NCBI GenBank assembly: GCA_963383645.1
Contig: OY726561.1
Span: 29,864,826-29,928,825, forward strand
Length of the DNA: 64,000 nt
Source of the DNA: Muscardinus avellanarius
Lineage: Eukaryota > Chordata > Mammalia > Rodentia > Gliridae
Reading direction: 5' to 3'
Shown here: positions 21,569 through 33,677 of the stretch, piece after piece
Layout: each line of letters begins with the position of its first letter
How positions within the stretch are numbered: position 1 is the first letter of the stretch
Made by a program: the position numbers and the translations under genes
Notes under the pieces: generated by a model
Seen by the model: the letters and a program-made list of their open reading frames with translations, nothing else
Told to the model about the DNA's origin: nothing
Database searches by the model: none

Positions 21569-22766
21569 GGTATTAACATTTGACCACTTTTAGTGAAGAC
21601 TTGAAACCTTACTTTCATTTAGGACTCTATTCTCCCATTATGACAACATAACTTGGATATTTTCTTTTATACATATTGAACACCATACATAACAGTATTT
21701 TAATCTTTGCTTTGGCCACCAAATATGACATTAAAAACTCATGAGAAAAGAGTACTAGATATTGCAAGCTACAGTTGCACTGGCAAATTAGATTTATGAC
21801 CCTTCATGATCTATTTTGGTCTCTTTGGTTTGCTTAGTATTGATGGATCTCTGATGATTTTTTTTTTTTTTTTTTTTTTTTGGTGATTCCAGGCCAGGGA
21901 ACCCCCTGCTCATAGGGTTGAGAAAGTTTCATGATGAGACTCCTGTCGTTGATAGGGAGCCCACTTAGTCCCTCCCTGAGAAGCCTGCCTGGTATTTCTA
22001 AGTGGAGGGTCAGGAGAAGGAAGAAGTGAGAATCTTAGCCATAGGGTCAGAGAACAATTTCCTAGAATACTTGTTGTTGGCAAGCCTCCTGCTTAATCTA
22101 GATGAGGGATCCACTTAAATAAGCCACATTCTACACTGAACTGGGGTCAAAAGACTCTGAGCCTGGCTCTCCATTAGTTAGTATACTATGGTAGGCAGAG
22201 GAGAGCATCAAAGGAGGCGAGGCAGCTGTACTTTTCCTCTATTCCTAGGATCTCTTTGGTCCATCTTCCTTTTTTCCTCTCCTTTACCTGTAAGTGTCCT
22301 CTACAGTTGCCTCGTGTTATTTTAGGATGTATAGTTACACTTAGTTAGGAACTGAGAAAGATAATGCTACATCAACTTCTTTGTATCAGATATTTTTCCA
22401 TTGCATTTTAAATGTTCTAGAATATATATTTTGATAAATCAGAAGTCATATTCCACATGCTCATTATAAATTCCTGTGTTGCTATGTACTTAGTGACTTT
22501 GAATTAAATATTAACAACATAATTGTCAGAAAAAGCCTGAAAAACTGAAATATTTTAGTGGTTTTCTTTTGGATAGTGGATTATACTTACCTTCTGTTTT
22601 ATTTTCTGTATGTGAAAAACTTATTAGTGAACAGTATTACTTAGTAAAACTGTTCATTAGAAAATGAAACAAAGAAACAAGAGAAAGAAACATGCTCAAC
22701 ATGGCTAAATTATAAAGCATTGCTATATAGTAAAAAATATCATTTAAAATTTTTTTCTGAAACTTG
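21569..22766. other. Single-copy DNA with a T24 run and possible old retrocopy
   Basis: The T-run at about 21859-21882 is followed by roughly 440 bases that are GC-richer than the surroundings, as in an antisense-inserted retrocopy with a poly(A) tail. No parent, poly(A) signal or TSD was recognised, and no open frame is preserved. Confidence 0.35.
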
Positions 22767-22780
22767 GCTCATGGATTTCT
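22767..22780. repeat. Left TSD of composite retroposon copy 2
   Basis: GCTCATGGATTTCT here is repeated at 25192-25205, on either side of the element. Confidence 0.88.
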
Positions 22781-22807
22781 TTATTTTTTTTTTGGACTTG
22801 TTCTCCT

Positions 22808-22808
22808 T

Positions 22809-22847
<39 letters not shown>

Positions 22848-22850
22848 TTG
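22808..22850. repeat. (TTTA)n microsatellite in retroposon tail
   Basis: About ten TTTA units derived from the antisense A-rich tail of the composite element. Confidence 0.9.
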
Positions 22851-23149
22851 GTGCACTGTATTCATACATCATAGTGGGATATAAACTTTGTAGACATACT
22901 TGCACACATCGCCCAGTCAGCCCCCACCAGATCCCCACCCCATTCTCTCCACATCCCTCCCTCCCATGCTTGGCTTAGTGGTTGACATCTAGTATTATAG
23001 CAATTTATCCAGAATTAAAAATGATAATCTCACATAACAGTTTCATTTGTCTGATACCAAGCTTTTGATGACTTAAAGATAACATTTCAATATTTCTTTT
23101 TACTTTCTTTCTTACCAGAGAATATTTTTTTCTATTTTTTTTAGGTGAA

Positions 23150-23860
23150 ACTGTCATATATTTATATATTTATTTTTCAGAAAAAAAAATCTATCCTAAT
23201 ATGGAATATGGACTCTAGATACCCAGAACGATCTTGAAAAAGAACAAAGCTAGAAGATATATATTTTCTGATTTCAAACCATATAAAGCTACAATAATTG
23301 AAACAGTGTAGTACTATTCTAAAGGCAGATATATAAACCATTGGAGTTAAATAAAAGCCTAGAGCTAAATTCTTCCCTATATTGTCAAGTTATTTTTGAC
23401 AAGGTTTCCACGAACATTTGGTGGTGGAAATAATCTTTTAACTAAATATTGTTGAAACATAATAATTACATGGAAAAGAATAAAGTTGAATCCTTACCTA
23501 ATCCCATATACAAATATTAACTCAAAATAGATAAAAGACCTAAATATAAATCTTAAGACTATAAACTTTTAGGAGAAAATCTGGGTCATAAAACCTCACA
23601 ACATTGAAATTGGCAGTGCTTTCGTGGATATGATTTCAATGGCACAGGCAACAGAAGAGTATAAACTCCCTAAAAAATAAAAAAATAAAAATATTATATA
23701 TCCAAAGACAATGTAAACAGAGTTAACAGTTACTAATAGAATGGGATAAAATATTTCCAAATGCTATATCTGAAGGTATATTAATATTCCAACTCGAAAT
23801 CCTAAAAATTAACAACAATAAAGGCAAACAATACCATTTAGAGATAGGTAAAAGACTAAC
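23150..23860 (+). repeat. Old L1 ORF2 slice inside composite copy 2
   Basis: On the plus strand this reads as old L1 ORF2 3' sequence ('accatataaagctacaataattg', 'aactcaaaatagataaaagac', 'atttcaatggcacaggcaac'). It is opposite to ORF1 of the same element, as in copy 1. Confidence 0.75.
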
Positions 23861-23891
23861 ATAAATAATGAATCTCCACAGATAACCAATC

Positions 23892-24811
23892 TTAGTTGTC
23901 TGTTGGATGGAAACTCTTGTTTCTCTGGTTCTGGTGTGTGTGTTACCTATTTCTTCTTTGTAGTTAATCTCTTTGAGTATTTTTTCTAGTGCTGGTTTTG
24001 AAGACATAAATTCCTTCAGTTTTTGTTTGTCATGGAAGCTTCTTATTTCTCCATCTAATTTGATAGAAAGTTTTGCTGGGTAGGAAATTTTTGGCTGGAA
24101 GTTGTTTTCTTTCAGAGTTTGGAATATGTTACTCCAAGTCCTTCTGGCTCTCATGACTTGGTTTGGGAAGTCTGGAGTGATTCTAATTGGTTTGCCTCTG
24201 AATGTCACTTGGCCCTTTGTTTTTGTTGCCTTTAAGATTCTCTGCTTGGCTTCCACATTGGTCATTTTGACAATTATATGGCGTGGGGATCCTCTTCTCC
24301 GATCCTGTCTAAAGGGAGTTCTATAAGTTTCCTGGACCTGTGTATCAACCTCTTGCTCTATGTTTGGAAAATTTTCTGCTATTACTTCCTTGAAGAGATT
24401 GTTGATCCCTTTGGTTTCACCTTCTTTTCCCTCCTCTATTCCAATTATTCTTAGGTTAGCTCTCTTAAAATGGGCCCATATTTCTTCAATATCAGATTCC
24501 TGCTGTCGGATATTTTTTCCTAGATTAGAAACTATGCGTTCATTTTTGGAATGATCATCTTCTAAGAGCGAGATTCTGTTCTCCATGTGGTCTAATCAGT
24601 TGTTTGTGCTTTGAATTGAGGCCTTTACTTTATTAATTGCATCCTTTATCTCTTTTTGGCTCTCTCTGTGTTCTTTTCGAAGCACCTCTATTATTTCTAC
24701 AGTTATTTTCCTGATTTGATCTTCTAGAAATCTCTGATTTTCTGTTTTATCGGGTTCTGATGTTGTGGGGTTGTGGACATTCATTGCTCCAGTATTATTC
24801 CTCTTTCCCAT
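23892..24811 (-). pseudogene. L1 ORF1, broken, composite copy 2
   Basis: Same ORF1 type as at 1584-2502. The N-terminal piece (MGKRNNTG, start 24811) ends at TGA 24596-24598, the same codon as in copy 1. The downstream piece is then open from 24586 through the coiled coil, RRM and C-terminal domain, better preserved than copy 1 (LGKNIRQQESDIEEIWAHFK is intact). Near the C terminus an extra CA dinucleotide shifts the frame, so translation runs past the usual stop to 23723. If the shared TGA was present in the source element, that source would have made an ORF1 lacking its first 71 residues or none at all. Confidence 0.85.
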
Positions 24812-25299
24812 GATTTCGGAAGTTTGTGCCTTCTCTGGGTTCTTCCCTTGGGTCACTATGACTTCACTTAAGGTGTTCTGGATCTCGAGTCAGTAGTATC
24901 TCAGACCCCACTACTCCTTTACTGGGTTGTATCACAGAGTCTCCGACCCAGAGAGTCGATAGAGGCTGCTTTAGACTGTGGGGGGTGCCAGGTTGCACGT
25001 TCTCCTATGGTGTAATATCTCTGCCACTGCCACTCCCCCACTGGGTCAAGTCCCAGGGAGTACAGTAGTGGGATTTCTCCTCTGTGGCCCACAATTTGAC
25101 TCACTGTTCTTGAGTACGCAGATGTAGCTGTACTGGATTCAGTGAATTCTCTGCTGCTGCCGTCGGTGGCAATATGGCGCCGCTGCTACCAGCTCATGGA
25201 TTTCTATGCATCCACACTTACCTGATAAAAATTTTTAGAGCTCTAATTAAACAATTAAAAGAATAAAAGAGATAATACCTGAAAAATTAAACAATGATG

Positions 25300-25565
25300 G
25301 TGGTATTCAAGGGCAAGTGCAATAGAATGGTCATTTTATAAATGGTGCTGGGTTAATGAATCTCTATAGGGTAAAATATATACCATAGCCAATATCTCTC
25401 ACTACACACAAACCTATTATAGATGAAGTACAGGTCCACATATAAAAGATAAAAATTATTCATTTAGAAGAAGCAGAAAAGAATAATTTCAAATGTTAGA
25501 TTAGGAAATATTTCTTGAAGAATGTCCCAATCAATAACCATCAAGGAAAAAATGATAAAATGAAC
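25300..25565 (+). repeat. Old L1M ORF2 fragment, 5' part of a split copy
   Basis: 'cattttataaatggtgctggg' and the following degraded sequence resemble late ORF2 of an old L1. The continuation appears at about 26440, after the younger insertions. Confidence 0.55.
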
Positions 25566-25574
25566 CATATTTAG

Positions 25575-26412
25575 AATAAGGTGACCTGAGGGGATCGGAG
25601 AGAGGAAGAGGGAAATCCTTGATTGCACATGATGTACTGCCAGGGTCCAGCCCTAGAAGTAGTCGGGGGTCATGTGTTGGTGAGAGAAGAGTTGAGGTCG
25701 AGTGAGAGAAGACTCTGACACATGAGACCAGACGTAAGCTTTTTTAACTTTATTTAGGATTTGTTATAATTTTTATACTTCTTTTTGGCAGAATAGACAA
25801 AACCACAGTCATGCAAGCAGGAAACTTCAAGGACAGAAAAAGTCTTTAACAGACTTCAGGACAGGGTGTCAGACATTTAATAAATCATAGAAAGTATGTT
25901 TTGCCTCACTGTTTGACCTCATATAACAAGGTCAGCTTGAATTTAATCTTGTATGTTGGCCCAAACTAATATCAGCTTAAGCTTACTCTTTGGCCCAAAT
26001 TTTATCCTTGGGGGAAAAAAAAAAAGATCTTTGCTGACTTAGTCTCTCACATGTAACTGCCCATCTATTTTAGTTATAATGCATATACATAAAATTCTAA
26101 TTACACATATTAATTCAAATAATTTTAAAATAATTCTTTTGAAGGGGGAAGGAATCGTTTTTCTCATGGGAGACTCTAGCCTTTGCAGGTACCCTGGCCG
26201 AGCTTTTGCTCAAGGTCTGCACAACATGCTGTAGCAATGTACTTTAACAAACATATCAAAGTCAATCACTAAGCCAAGCATGAGAAAGAGGAAAGGGGAG
26301 GGAATGGGGTGGGTATTGGGTTAGGGCTAATTGGGTGATGTGTGCTTGTATGTCTCTACCATCTTGTATCTCATTAAGATTTATGACTACAATGCACCAA
26401 TAAAAAATTTAA
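25575..26412 (+). mobile_element. L1 3'UTR fragment split by a solo LTR
   Basis: 'aataaggtgacctgagggga...gcacatgatgtac' continues after the LTR as 'tttaacaaacatatcaaagtc...tgactacaatgcaccaataaa', matching the common squirrel-type L1 3'UTR. The LTR at 25638-26236 interrupts it. Confidence 0.8.
25638..26236 (-). mobile_element. Solo LTR, class II (ERV2)-type, 599 bp
   Basis: On the minus strand the LTR begins TGCTACAGCATG and ends GGACCCTGGCA, so it has TG...CA ends. It is flanked on both sides by ATGTAC (25632-25637 and 26237-26242), a perfect 6-bp TSD, the size usual for class II/ERVK-like integrases. It shows a TATA-like 'gtataaaaatt' and an AATAAA just upstream of a CT-rich R/U5-like end. 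No gag, pol, pro or env is present, consistent with LTR-LTR recombination. Class assignment is inference from TSD length and the end sequence. Confidence 0.85.
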
Positions 26413-26439
26413 AAGATGGAATAACACCATTTAGGTAAT

Positions 26440-27310
26440 TATAATCACCCTACAAATTGGAAGATAATTTTTCAAATCAATAAGAAAAAAGACAAAAACC
26501 AAATGGAAGCATGAGCAAACTTCCAGGAAAGAGGATGAAAAATGGCCAGCAAAAGATAAAGTAGCATTAGAAAAATGCAAATTACAATCACAATTTGATA
26601 TTACTACATGTACATCAAAAAGTTTAAAATGAAAAGCGTATAATACCAAATATCAGTAAGTATTTAGAGTACACAAACAGTCGAATATTGCCAGAGAGAG
26701 TATGTGTCAGTTCAACTGCTTCTTTGGAAAATATTTGCAATATTAACTTAAATAGAAAATATGTATATTCTATAACCCAACAGTTCTAAATCCAGTTGTA
26801 TATTTAATAGAAATGTGTAAATATACTTATCATAAGATGTATACACAGAGATATTTATCTTTTTTTCTTTTGTGTTACATATATAGTAGCACCACTCATT
26901 GTAATTCCAATATAGAAACTACCCAAATATCTATCCATCATTTGTAGAACTGATAAACATATTATAATGTAATTACAAAACAAAATCCAACAGTGGTAAA
27001 TATGAGCAAATTATAACTATAGCCACATCATGGACATATTGATTAAGCATGGGATCAAGTGAAAGAAGCCAAACAGAACAAAGACTACACTCTATGATTA
27101 TATTATAATGTTTAAGAAGTAGATGAACCTTACCCATACTGTTAGAAGCATAGATAGTTTTTATCCTTTCAGAGAGGAAATGACTAGAGTAGGAGACAAG
27201 AGTGGTTGATTCTGGGATGTTAGTTTTGTACCATTTTTTTTATCTGAATCTTGGTTATATAAGTGTGTAATACTTAAAAAATTAAGCTTACATATTTTGA
27301 AATTTTATAC
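26440..27310 (+). repeat. Old L1M 3' end, second part of a split copy
   Basis: Sequences like 'gaaaaatggccagcaaaag', 'aatgcaaattacaatcac' and 'gtgaaagaagccaaacagaac' lie in the order of an L1M ORF2 end and 3'UTR. It is highly degraded. Confidence 0.6.
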
Positions 27311-27339
27311 ATTAACTGCATGTAACCAAAAGATGACAC

Positions 27340-28290
27340 TATTTTAAAATATAATAGAATTGATAGTTTGATTTCCATTCTTTTGGGTAGATACCCTAAA
27401 GTGGTACTGCTAGATAATATGGTAAATTCATTATTATTCTTCTGAGGATCCTTCATAATGTTTTCCAAAGTTGTTTCACTAATTTGCATCCCACCAACAA
27501 TGTATTAGAGTTCCCAATTCTCCACATCCTTGCCAGCATTTGTTGTTGTTTTTGTTTTAAATAATTGCCATTTTAGTTGGGAGTTAGGTGATATCTCAGG
27601 GTAATTTTGATTTGTATCTGTCTGATTGCTAATGATGTTGAACATTTTTTCATACATTTATTGGGCATTTGAATTTCTTCTTTTGTAAAGTATCTATTTA
27701 GTCCACTTGCCCATTTTTGATTGGGTTATTTGTTTTCTAAGTGCTGTGTTTCTTGAGTTCTCTGTATATTTTAGATATTAGTCCTCTACTAAAGGAGTAG
27801 TTGGCAAAAATCTTCTCCCATTTAATTGGCTCTAGGGTGAGGTACTTTATAATTTCCTTTGCTGTACAGAAACTCTTCAATTTAATGAAATTTCATGTAT
27901 TGATCTTCCTTTTAGTTTCTTGTGTCTTTGTGGGTCTTGTTGAGAAAGTTTTTACCTGAGACTATGTGTTGCAGTGTTGGACCTATGCCCTCTTCAAGGA
28001 GCTTTAAGGTCTCTAGTCTAATTTCCAAGTCTTTGATTCATCTTGAATTGACTCTTGTGCAGGGTGAGAATGTGGGATTTATTTCCATTTTCTGCCTCTG
28101 GTAAACCAGTTTTGCCAAGACCATTTGTTGAACAGGCTATCTTTTGCCCAGTGTATGTTTTTGGCCTCTTTGTAAAAAAAAAAAAATCAATTGACTGTAA
28201 TTGTGCATATTTGTTTCTGAGTCTTCTATTCTTCTCCATTGGTCTATGTATCTGTTCTTGTGCATAATTTTATTTTCAGCATATTTTTAT
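27340..28290 (-). mobile_element. Antisense L1 ORF2 C-terminal fragment
   Basis: On the minus strand this is late ORF2: 'tgctggcaaggatgtgg'-like, 'gactaatatctaaaatatac' and 'gattttgacaa...'-like blocks in order. Neither L1 end is present. Peptide blocks on the minus strand (28018-28239) such as 'FKMNQRLGN' echo the conserved 'W-I-K-D-L-E' region. It resembles the inverted parts of the twin-primed copies elsewhere in the window. Confidence 0.8.
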
Positions 28291-28299
28291 CACTGAATC

Positions 28300-29490
28300 C
28301 AAAGTATATCTTTTATAGAAAGCAAACATCTGGATCTGCCAATCTCTACCTTTTCATTGGAGTGCTTAGTCCATATATATAATTATTAATAAGGCAAGAT
28401 TTGTATCTATCATTTTGGTAATGGCCTTTTATGTCTTATATTTTCTTGTTCATTTGTTTCCAAATTGCTGCTTTCTTTTGTGCTAAAGATATTTTCTAGT
28501 GTACTATTTGAGTTTATTTTGTTTGTGTCTTTCACTAAATTTTAAAAATTTATTCTCTTAGTGGTTGCCCAAAGGGTTACAAATAACAATTTATCACAAT
28601 ATGGTCCAAATTAATGTCATCTTAATTTAAATGTTATAAAACTGGTTCGATCCTGTATAGTTTGTTCCTTCATTTTAATTTGTAGTGTTATTATACTAAT
28701 TATATGTTTGTTACATTTTCATATACTAAATTTTATAATTATTGTTTTATATACTTGTCTCTTACATCTAATATAAGACATAAATTAAAAGCACAAAATA
28801 CATACTATCTTTCATATTTACTTATATATCTACCTTAATTATAAAAGGTTTAGGCTTTTATTTTATACTATTTTCATTTTTATTTTATTATTTTTTTGTG
28901 TGCTACTGGAGATGGAATTCAGGGGCATTATACCTCTGAACTACACCCTCAGCCCTATTTTTTCATTCTTTATTTTGAAACAGGGTCTCACTGAGTTGCA
29001 AAGGGTCTCACTAAGTAGTAGCTGAGGCTGTCCTTGAACCACTATCCTCCTGTCTCATCCTCTCAAATGTTGAGGTTATAAGCATGCACCACCAAACTTG
29101 ACTTATTTTTTCTTATTAATTCAAGTTTCTTTCTAGTGTTTTTTTAATATCAGCTTGAAAGACCTTCTTTAGTATTTCCTATAACAATAATAAAGTATTT
29201 CAGTTTTTATTTGGTAATTCTTATTTATGTTTAATGGATAGTTGTGCTAGATATAGAATTCTTGCTTGTCAATCTTTTTCTCTCAGCACTTTGAATATGC
29301 CATCTCACTATCTTCTGGCTTCCATGTCTTCTGATATGAATTCAGCTGGCCATACATTGCTCTAGTACATGATGAGTTACTTCTATGTTCATGCTTTCAG
29401 GAATCTCTTTCAACAGTTTGAGTATGACGTATCTAAATGTAGTTATCTAACACTGACAATAATACTTGTTTTGACTTCACTGATTTTACT
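28300..29490 (-). repeat. Old L1M antisense segment
   Basis: About 29240-29440 matches an antisense old L1 5' region ('cagcactttgaatatgccatc', 'ggcttccatgtcttctgat', 'acagtttgagtatgacgtatc'). The 28300-28880 part is too degraded to assign firmly. A SINE interrupts it. Confidence 0.5.
28885..29103 (-). repeat. B1/ID dimer SINE, subtype B
   Basis: 'gctactggagatggaattcagg', 'actgagttgcaaagggtctc' and 'gcatgcaccaccaaacttgac', with a T-rich left end. Moderately diverged. Confidence 0.88.
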
Positions 29491-32400
29491 AGGGAAGTAA
29501 AGTTTGTCACCAACATTTAAATAGCATGTATGACTTTCCATATCTGTTGCTACAGGCTGAAAGCAAATCCCTTTGATTTTCATCTGACAACTGGCTTTCT
29601 TTCTTCATAGGGTTGCTTTTATTGTCTTCTTGTTTGAGTGCCAATAAGATTTCCACTAAAGTGTTTTTTGCGAAGAGAACAAATTTATTTATGTTTACTT
29701 GTATAAGTAAATCTGATGGTATCATACTCAGCAATTTGTTGCTGAGACTGGTGATTTAACTTCTCTTCCTCTCACTGACCATCTTTCCTTAGTTCATCCT
29801 TATTAAAGGATGTAATAAGTTCAAGAGCTAAAGATACTTTTGAAGTGGTTGTGATTTCTGTGTCACAATAGAATATAATTACTTTGCTGAAGAGATTAGA
29901 CTCTATCACAGTAGGAAAGTGACATGAAGTGATCAATCATGCACTTAAAGTATCATAGTAAGAAAAGGACATGAGTTGGTTGATTAAGGGCTTGCACAGG
30001 ATAATGTCAGTGTGGGGAATTTAATGAAGTTCCTTAGAAAAATTTGACTATGGTCTGAAAGAAAGTTGAGTTTAACTGGTACAACTTCAGGACAGACAGT
30101 TTAGATTCCAGATCATAGGCAATTCTCCTCAGCCTGTGTCTCCACATATGCTCCAGGGTGTCTGGGTTCTAGGGACTGTACTACGGATTCTCTTGAGTAA
30201 CTTACTCACATGTCCTGTCATCTGCTCACAGCCAGAGCTAAACACTGACCTGGCAGTGTCCTCAAGAAGTTGGACAGAAAGAGGAGGTCAAGAGATATAA
30301 ATCAGAAACAAGGAGAGTAATATTTGGTTTTGGTCTTTGTTGACTGGATTGTATTTCTTTCTTTCTTTTTTTTTTTTTTTTACAAATTTCAAAATTTTGT
30401 GAGCTCATATTCTGATAAATCATCTTTAATTAAGTGTATTAAGTATTAAGTGATGCATACAACTTTAAAATTAACTCTCCCATCTGGAAAGACAGTGATC
30501 ATATTCAGTTGGTGATATGTGACTTTGAACATAACTCATTTGTGCACATAGAAGTTAAACAGCTCTTGATGAATGTGTTGTTATGTCCCAATTCTAGGCA
30601 TTAGCTTATGAGGAATTTAATTCTACTCTGGTCTTTTTGGTCACTTTTATTAGGGGGACTAGATATGTGCAGATGACTAGTATTATCTGCTTTCAGGAAT
30701 TTCTAGTATAAATCAGAATAAGCAGTAACAAGGCAACTGAATGAGAATTTGTGTGATTAAATTCTTCCATTGACTTATTTTGTCTTGTTTAAACTGTATT
30801 GGTGGTTATTTCTAGGGACCTCAATTGGCCACATTTGGACAAATAATAGTACAAATATGCTAGTAAGAAATGTCAAACAGTGGCTACCACAGTAACAGAG
30901 AAGAATAAATTTCAATGATCTTGTATTATTGTATGGAACTCAAGATTCTTCCAGAGATATAATTACTGATGGAGAATACTAATATAGTTGAGTGCTGAGA
31001 GTTGTTCTATAAATTGAAAGACTTGAGTGTATGTGTGTATAATTCTCTGTCCTAGTAGATTATCAATCATGTTTCTTGAATCTCTTTACCTTTCTGTGGT
31101 TAGCAAAATGCCACATTATGCAAACTATTATTTAAACAGATATGGTTCATAAACTTGGTTTATAATAAAAAATTTAACTACTATTTTAACTAGTAAGAAC
31201 TGTTACCTATGATTTCAGTAAATCATTATAAAAGTTTCAGAGCTACCCTTTTTTAAATTGATGCCAATCTTTAACAAAATTAAGGTACCATATAATACAG
31301 TTATAAAGAGGCACTTCTGAAACTATATTATAGCACTTTATTAGACTAACATTGGACATCACATTGATGAAGATGTGAGTAAACACAAGAGGAAATTGAA
31401 AGGAGCAATGATAATGATTAAAGGGATGAAAACATCTTATGTGTAAAGATTAAAAACTGGGGCTTATTCACTTTAGAGATGAAACACCCATGGGAAGTCT
31501 TAATCACCACTGTGAAATTTATTAAATATTTTTATGAGGAGCACACCATATAGTTATTCTTTATGTCTGTGGAGAGCAGGATGAAAAAACAAATTTAACT
31601 CCTTATTTTATGATTTTTTACAAAATAACTACTTAGCTAGGTATTAATGGAATCTATTTCTTACTCCCTAATCACTTCCTGGCAGCAAGGTGGCCCCTTA
31701 GGACTCTCCTTAATTTTTTCAAGGCCCAAGGGAACCATTCAGTAGTCTTGAGCAGAAGTGCTATATTCTAAAGTGTGCTGGGCAACCTGAAGGTGGCTCA
31801 CTGATCATTGCTATAGATCAAAAACGTGACTTTAAGGTACTTCTGGCCCAAGCTTCTGAGAGAATAATGGCATCATACAACAGAGAAATTTTATTAACTT
31901 TCTGAAACTCTCCAAGGCTGGAGACTCTGTACCCTTTCTCACTACTGAGAAAGAAACATGCATACATACACTAATACAGAAAGTCATCACATGCTTTTAC
32001 TGAGCATTGCAAAGCAGTGCATTAGATGCTGATGGAGAGGGAGTGGAGAGTGAAAGTCTTGAGTAAAAGAACTCATTGATTCTTTTAAACTTGGACACAC
32101 CAATAAATAGTTAATGCAGAGGAAATGATTTATGAAGGTCATAAGTTTAATTTTTAGTCCTTTTCACATGAAACAAATTTGTATAAATAATTTAAGAATT
32201 TTCATTCATAATTAGTTAAAAATCAATGTTACATGCAATGTCCACATAGCTCTTTTAACTGATCAAAAGAACAGGCTACAGTTCAAATAGCAAAAATATC
32301 TTATGTTATTAAGGTTAGTAGTACAGTTTTAAGAAAACTAGTAAATCCTCCTTCTGAAGAGAGTGGAACCCCTATCTTTTATTTTATAAATCATCAGTAT

Positions 32401-33530
32401 TTTTTCCTAATGAGATGGATGTGATTATATGTATTTACAGTACAAGAGAAAAATGAGTATTGGCAAATTTTGATATCTTCAACCATAAAGTAATATTAAA
32501 AATTAAAATATTGTTTAGAATTGTTTGCACTATAACTTTAAAAATCACCATTCCATTCCATTATTATTTCTTTTCCTATTTATGAATGAATGTAGGCGGT
32601 ATCTATAATTCCAACTTTCTGCTCTGGGAGTTATACCTCCAGGCTGATACACCACCTCAGTATGTCAGAGAATCTGTTCTTAGTTGCTGCATTTAATTTC
32701 TTTCTGACAGCCCAGAAATTTGATTTTCATAATGAGTTGTAAATTATAAAAAGGGTTGTCTATAAAAGACTTCAGTAGAGGTAAAAACAGGAATGTAAGA
32801 TTTTATATCAGTGTCTCTGTAGGTTAAAACAGAACTTCAGGATGAAGGCTATCTTCTTAGATGAAGGAGAATCCAGCCTTAATGTGCATTCTGCATCTAT
32901 ACTAAGTATAAAATGAAGGCAAATGCCAACAGTGTTTGGGGGCTTAGATAAATTTTTTTCTATGATGATAGCAAGTGGTCTGCCTAATAAAGATATGATA
33001 TAATATATATGAGACTATTTTATACCTTTATGTTAATTTCTACAAAGCAAAGGAAAGATGTTTGTAGAAATAATCCCTCTTTCTACTCATCCATATTTGA
33101 ACTTAATGGTGGGGTAGCATCATTGCAAAGATGATAGACAGGTAGAACTAAAAAGGAACAATGAGGATCATGGCATACAGTAATCATCTTTGTTGAGATG
33201 AAAACATTTCTTATTTCCTAACTGATGGAGAACAGTTTTATTTCAGGATTTAGTATTGGTACTTTTAATGTCTAGTCAGCTTCTTAATTCATCTTGGAAT
33301 CTTTTTTTCCTATTTAATATTAAGAGAGTGGAGAAAAATAAATGATCAAATGGGTCATATGCCCAATCAGTGTTCCCATTGTATTTCCTTCTCTACACTA
33401 TAGTCACCCAGCTGGACTGTAACAAGGTAATATTGATTTAGCACCTACATGATGTCAGTGAAAGCTGACAACTTTTTTTTAATTTGCCTATCAAATAAAT
33501 TATAACATTTACTCATAAAAAATAAATCTA
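29491..33530. other. 4-kb single-copy stretch
   Basis: The largest apparently repeat-poor stretch, apart from a T-run (about 30365-30380). No open frame above 75 codons with a recognisable motif, and no clear exon with both splice signals. Conserved non-coding elements cannot be judged without alignment. Confidence 0.5.
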
Positions 33531-33677
33531 ATACCAAGTGTGTTGGTCAACATGTGTAATCTCAGTATTTGGGAGACTGACACAGGAAGCTAGTCAGGTT
33601 CATGCCTAGCCTCAGTTACTTAGTGAGGCCCTCCACAACTTAGTGAGACCCTGCTTCAAAATAAATAATAAAAAATG
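33531..33677 (+). repeat. Monomeric 7SL-derived (B1-like) SINE
   Basis: 'gtgttggtcaacatgtgtaatctcagtat', 'gggagactgacacagg' and 'gaccctgcttcaaaataa' then A-rich. Only the B1-like half is present; the ID half is absent. Confidence 0.8.

Larger units (their letters stand above)
22781..25191 (-). mobile_element. Composite ORF1-only L1-derived retroposon, copy 2 (5' truncated)
   Basis: Read on the minus strand this has part of the same 5'UTR (5' end corresponds to about 1205 of copy 1), ORF1 (24811 down to about 23892), the antisense old L1 slice (about 23860-23150), the L1 3'UTR (about 23140-22855) and an A-rich tail that has expanded into (TTTA)n (22808-22850). The TSD is 14 bp and unlike that of copy 1, so this is an independent insertion rather than a segmental duplication. 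All internal junctions match copy 1. Confidence 0.8.

Noticed and set aside
24102..24554. Plus-strand frames antisense to ORF1 of composite copy 2
   Set aside because: Shadow frames of the conserved ORF1 on the other strand, also seen as the minus-strand frame 2070-2294 in copy 1.
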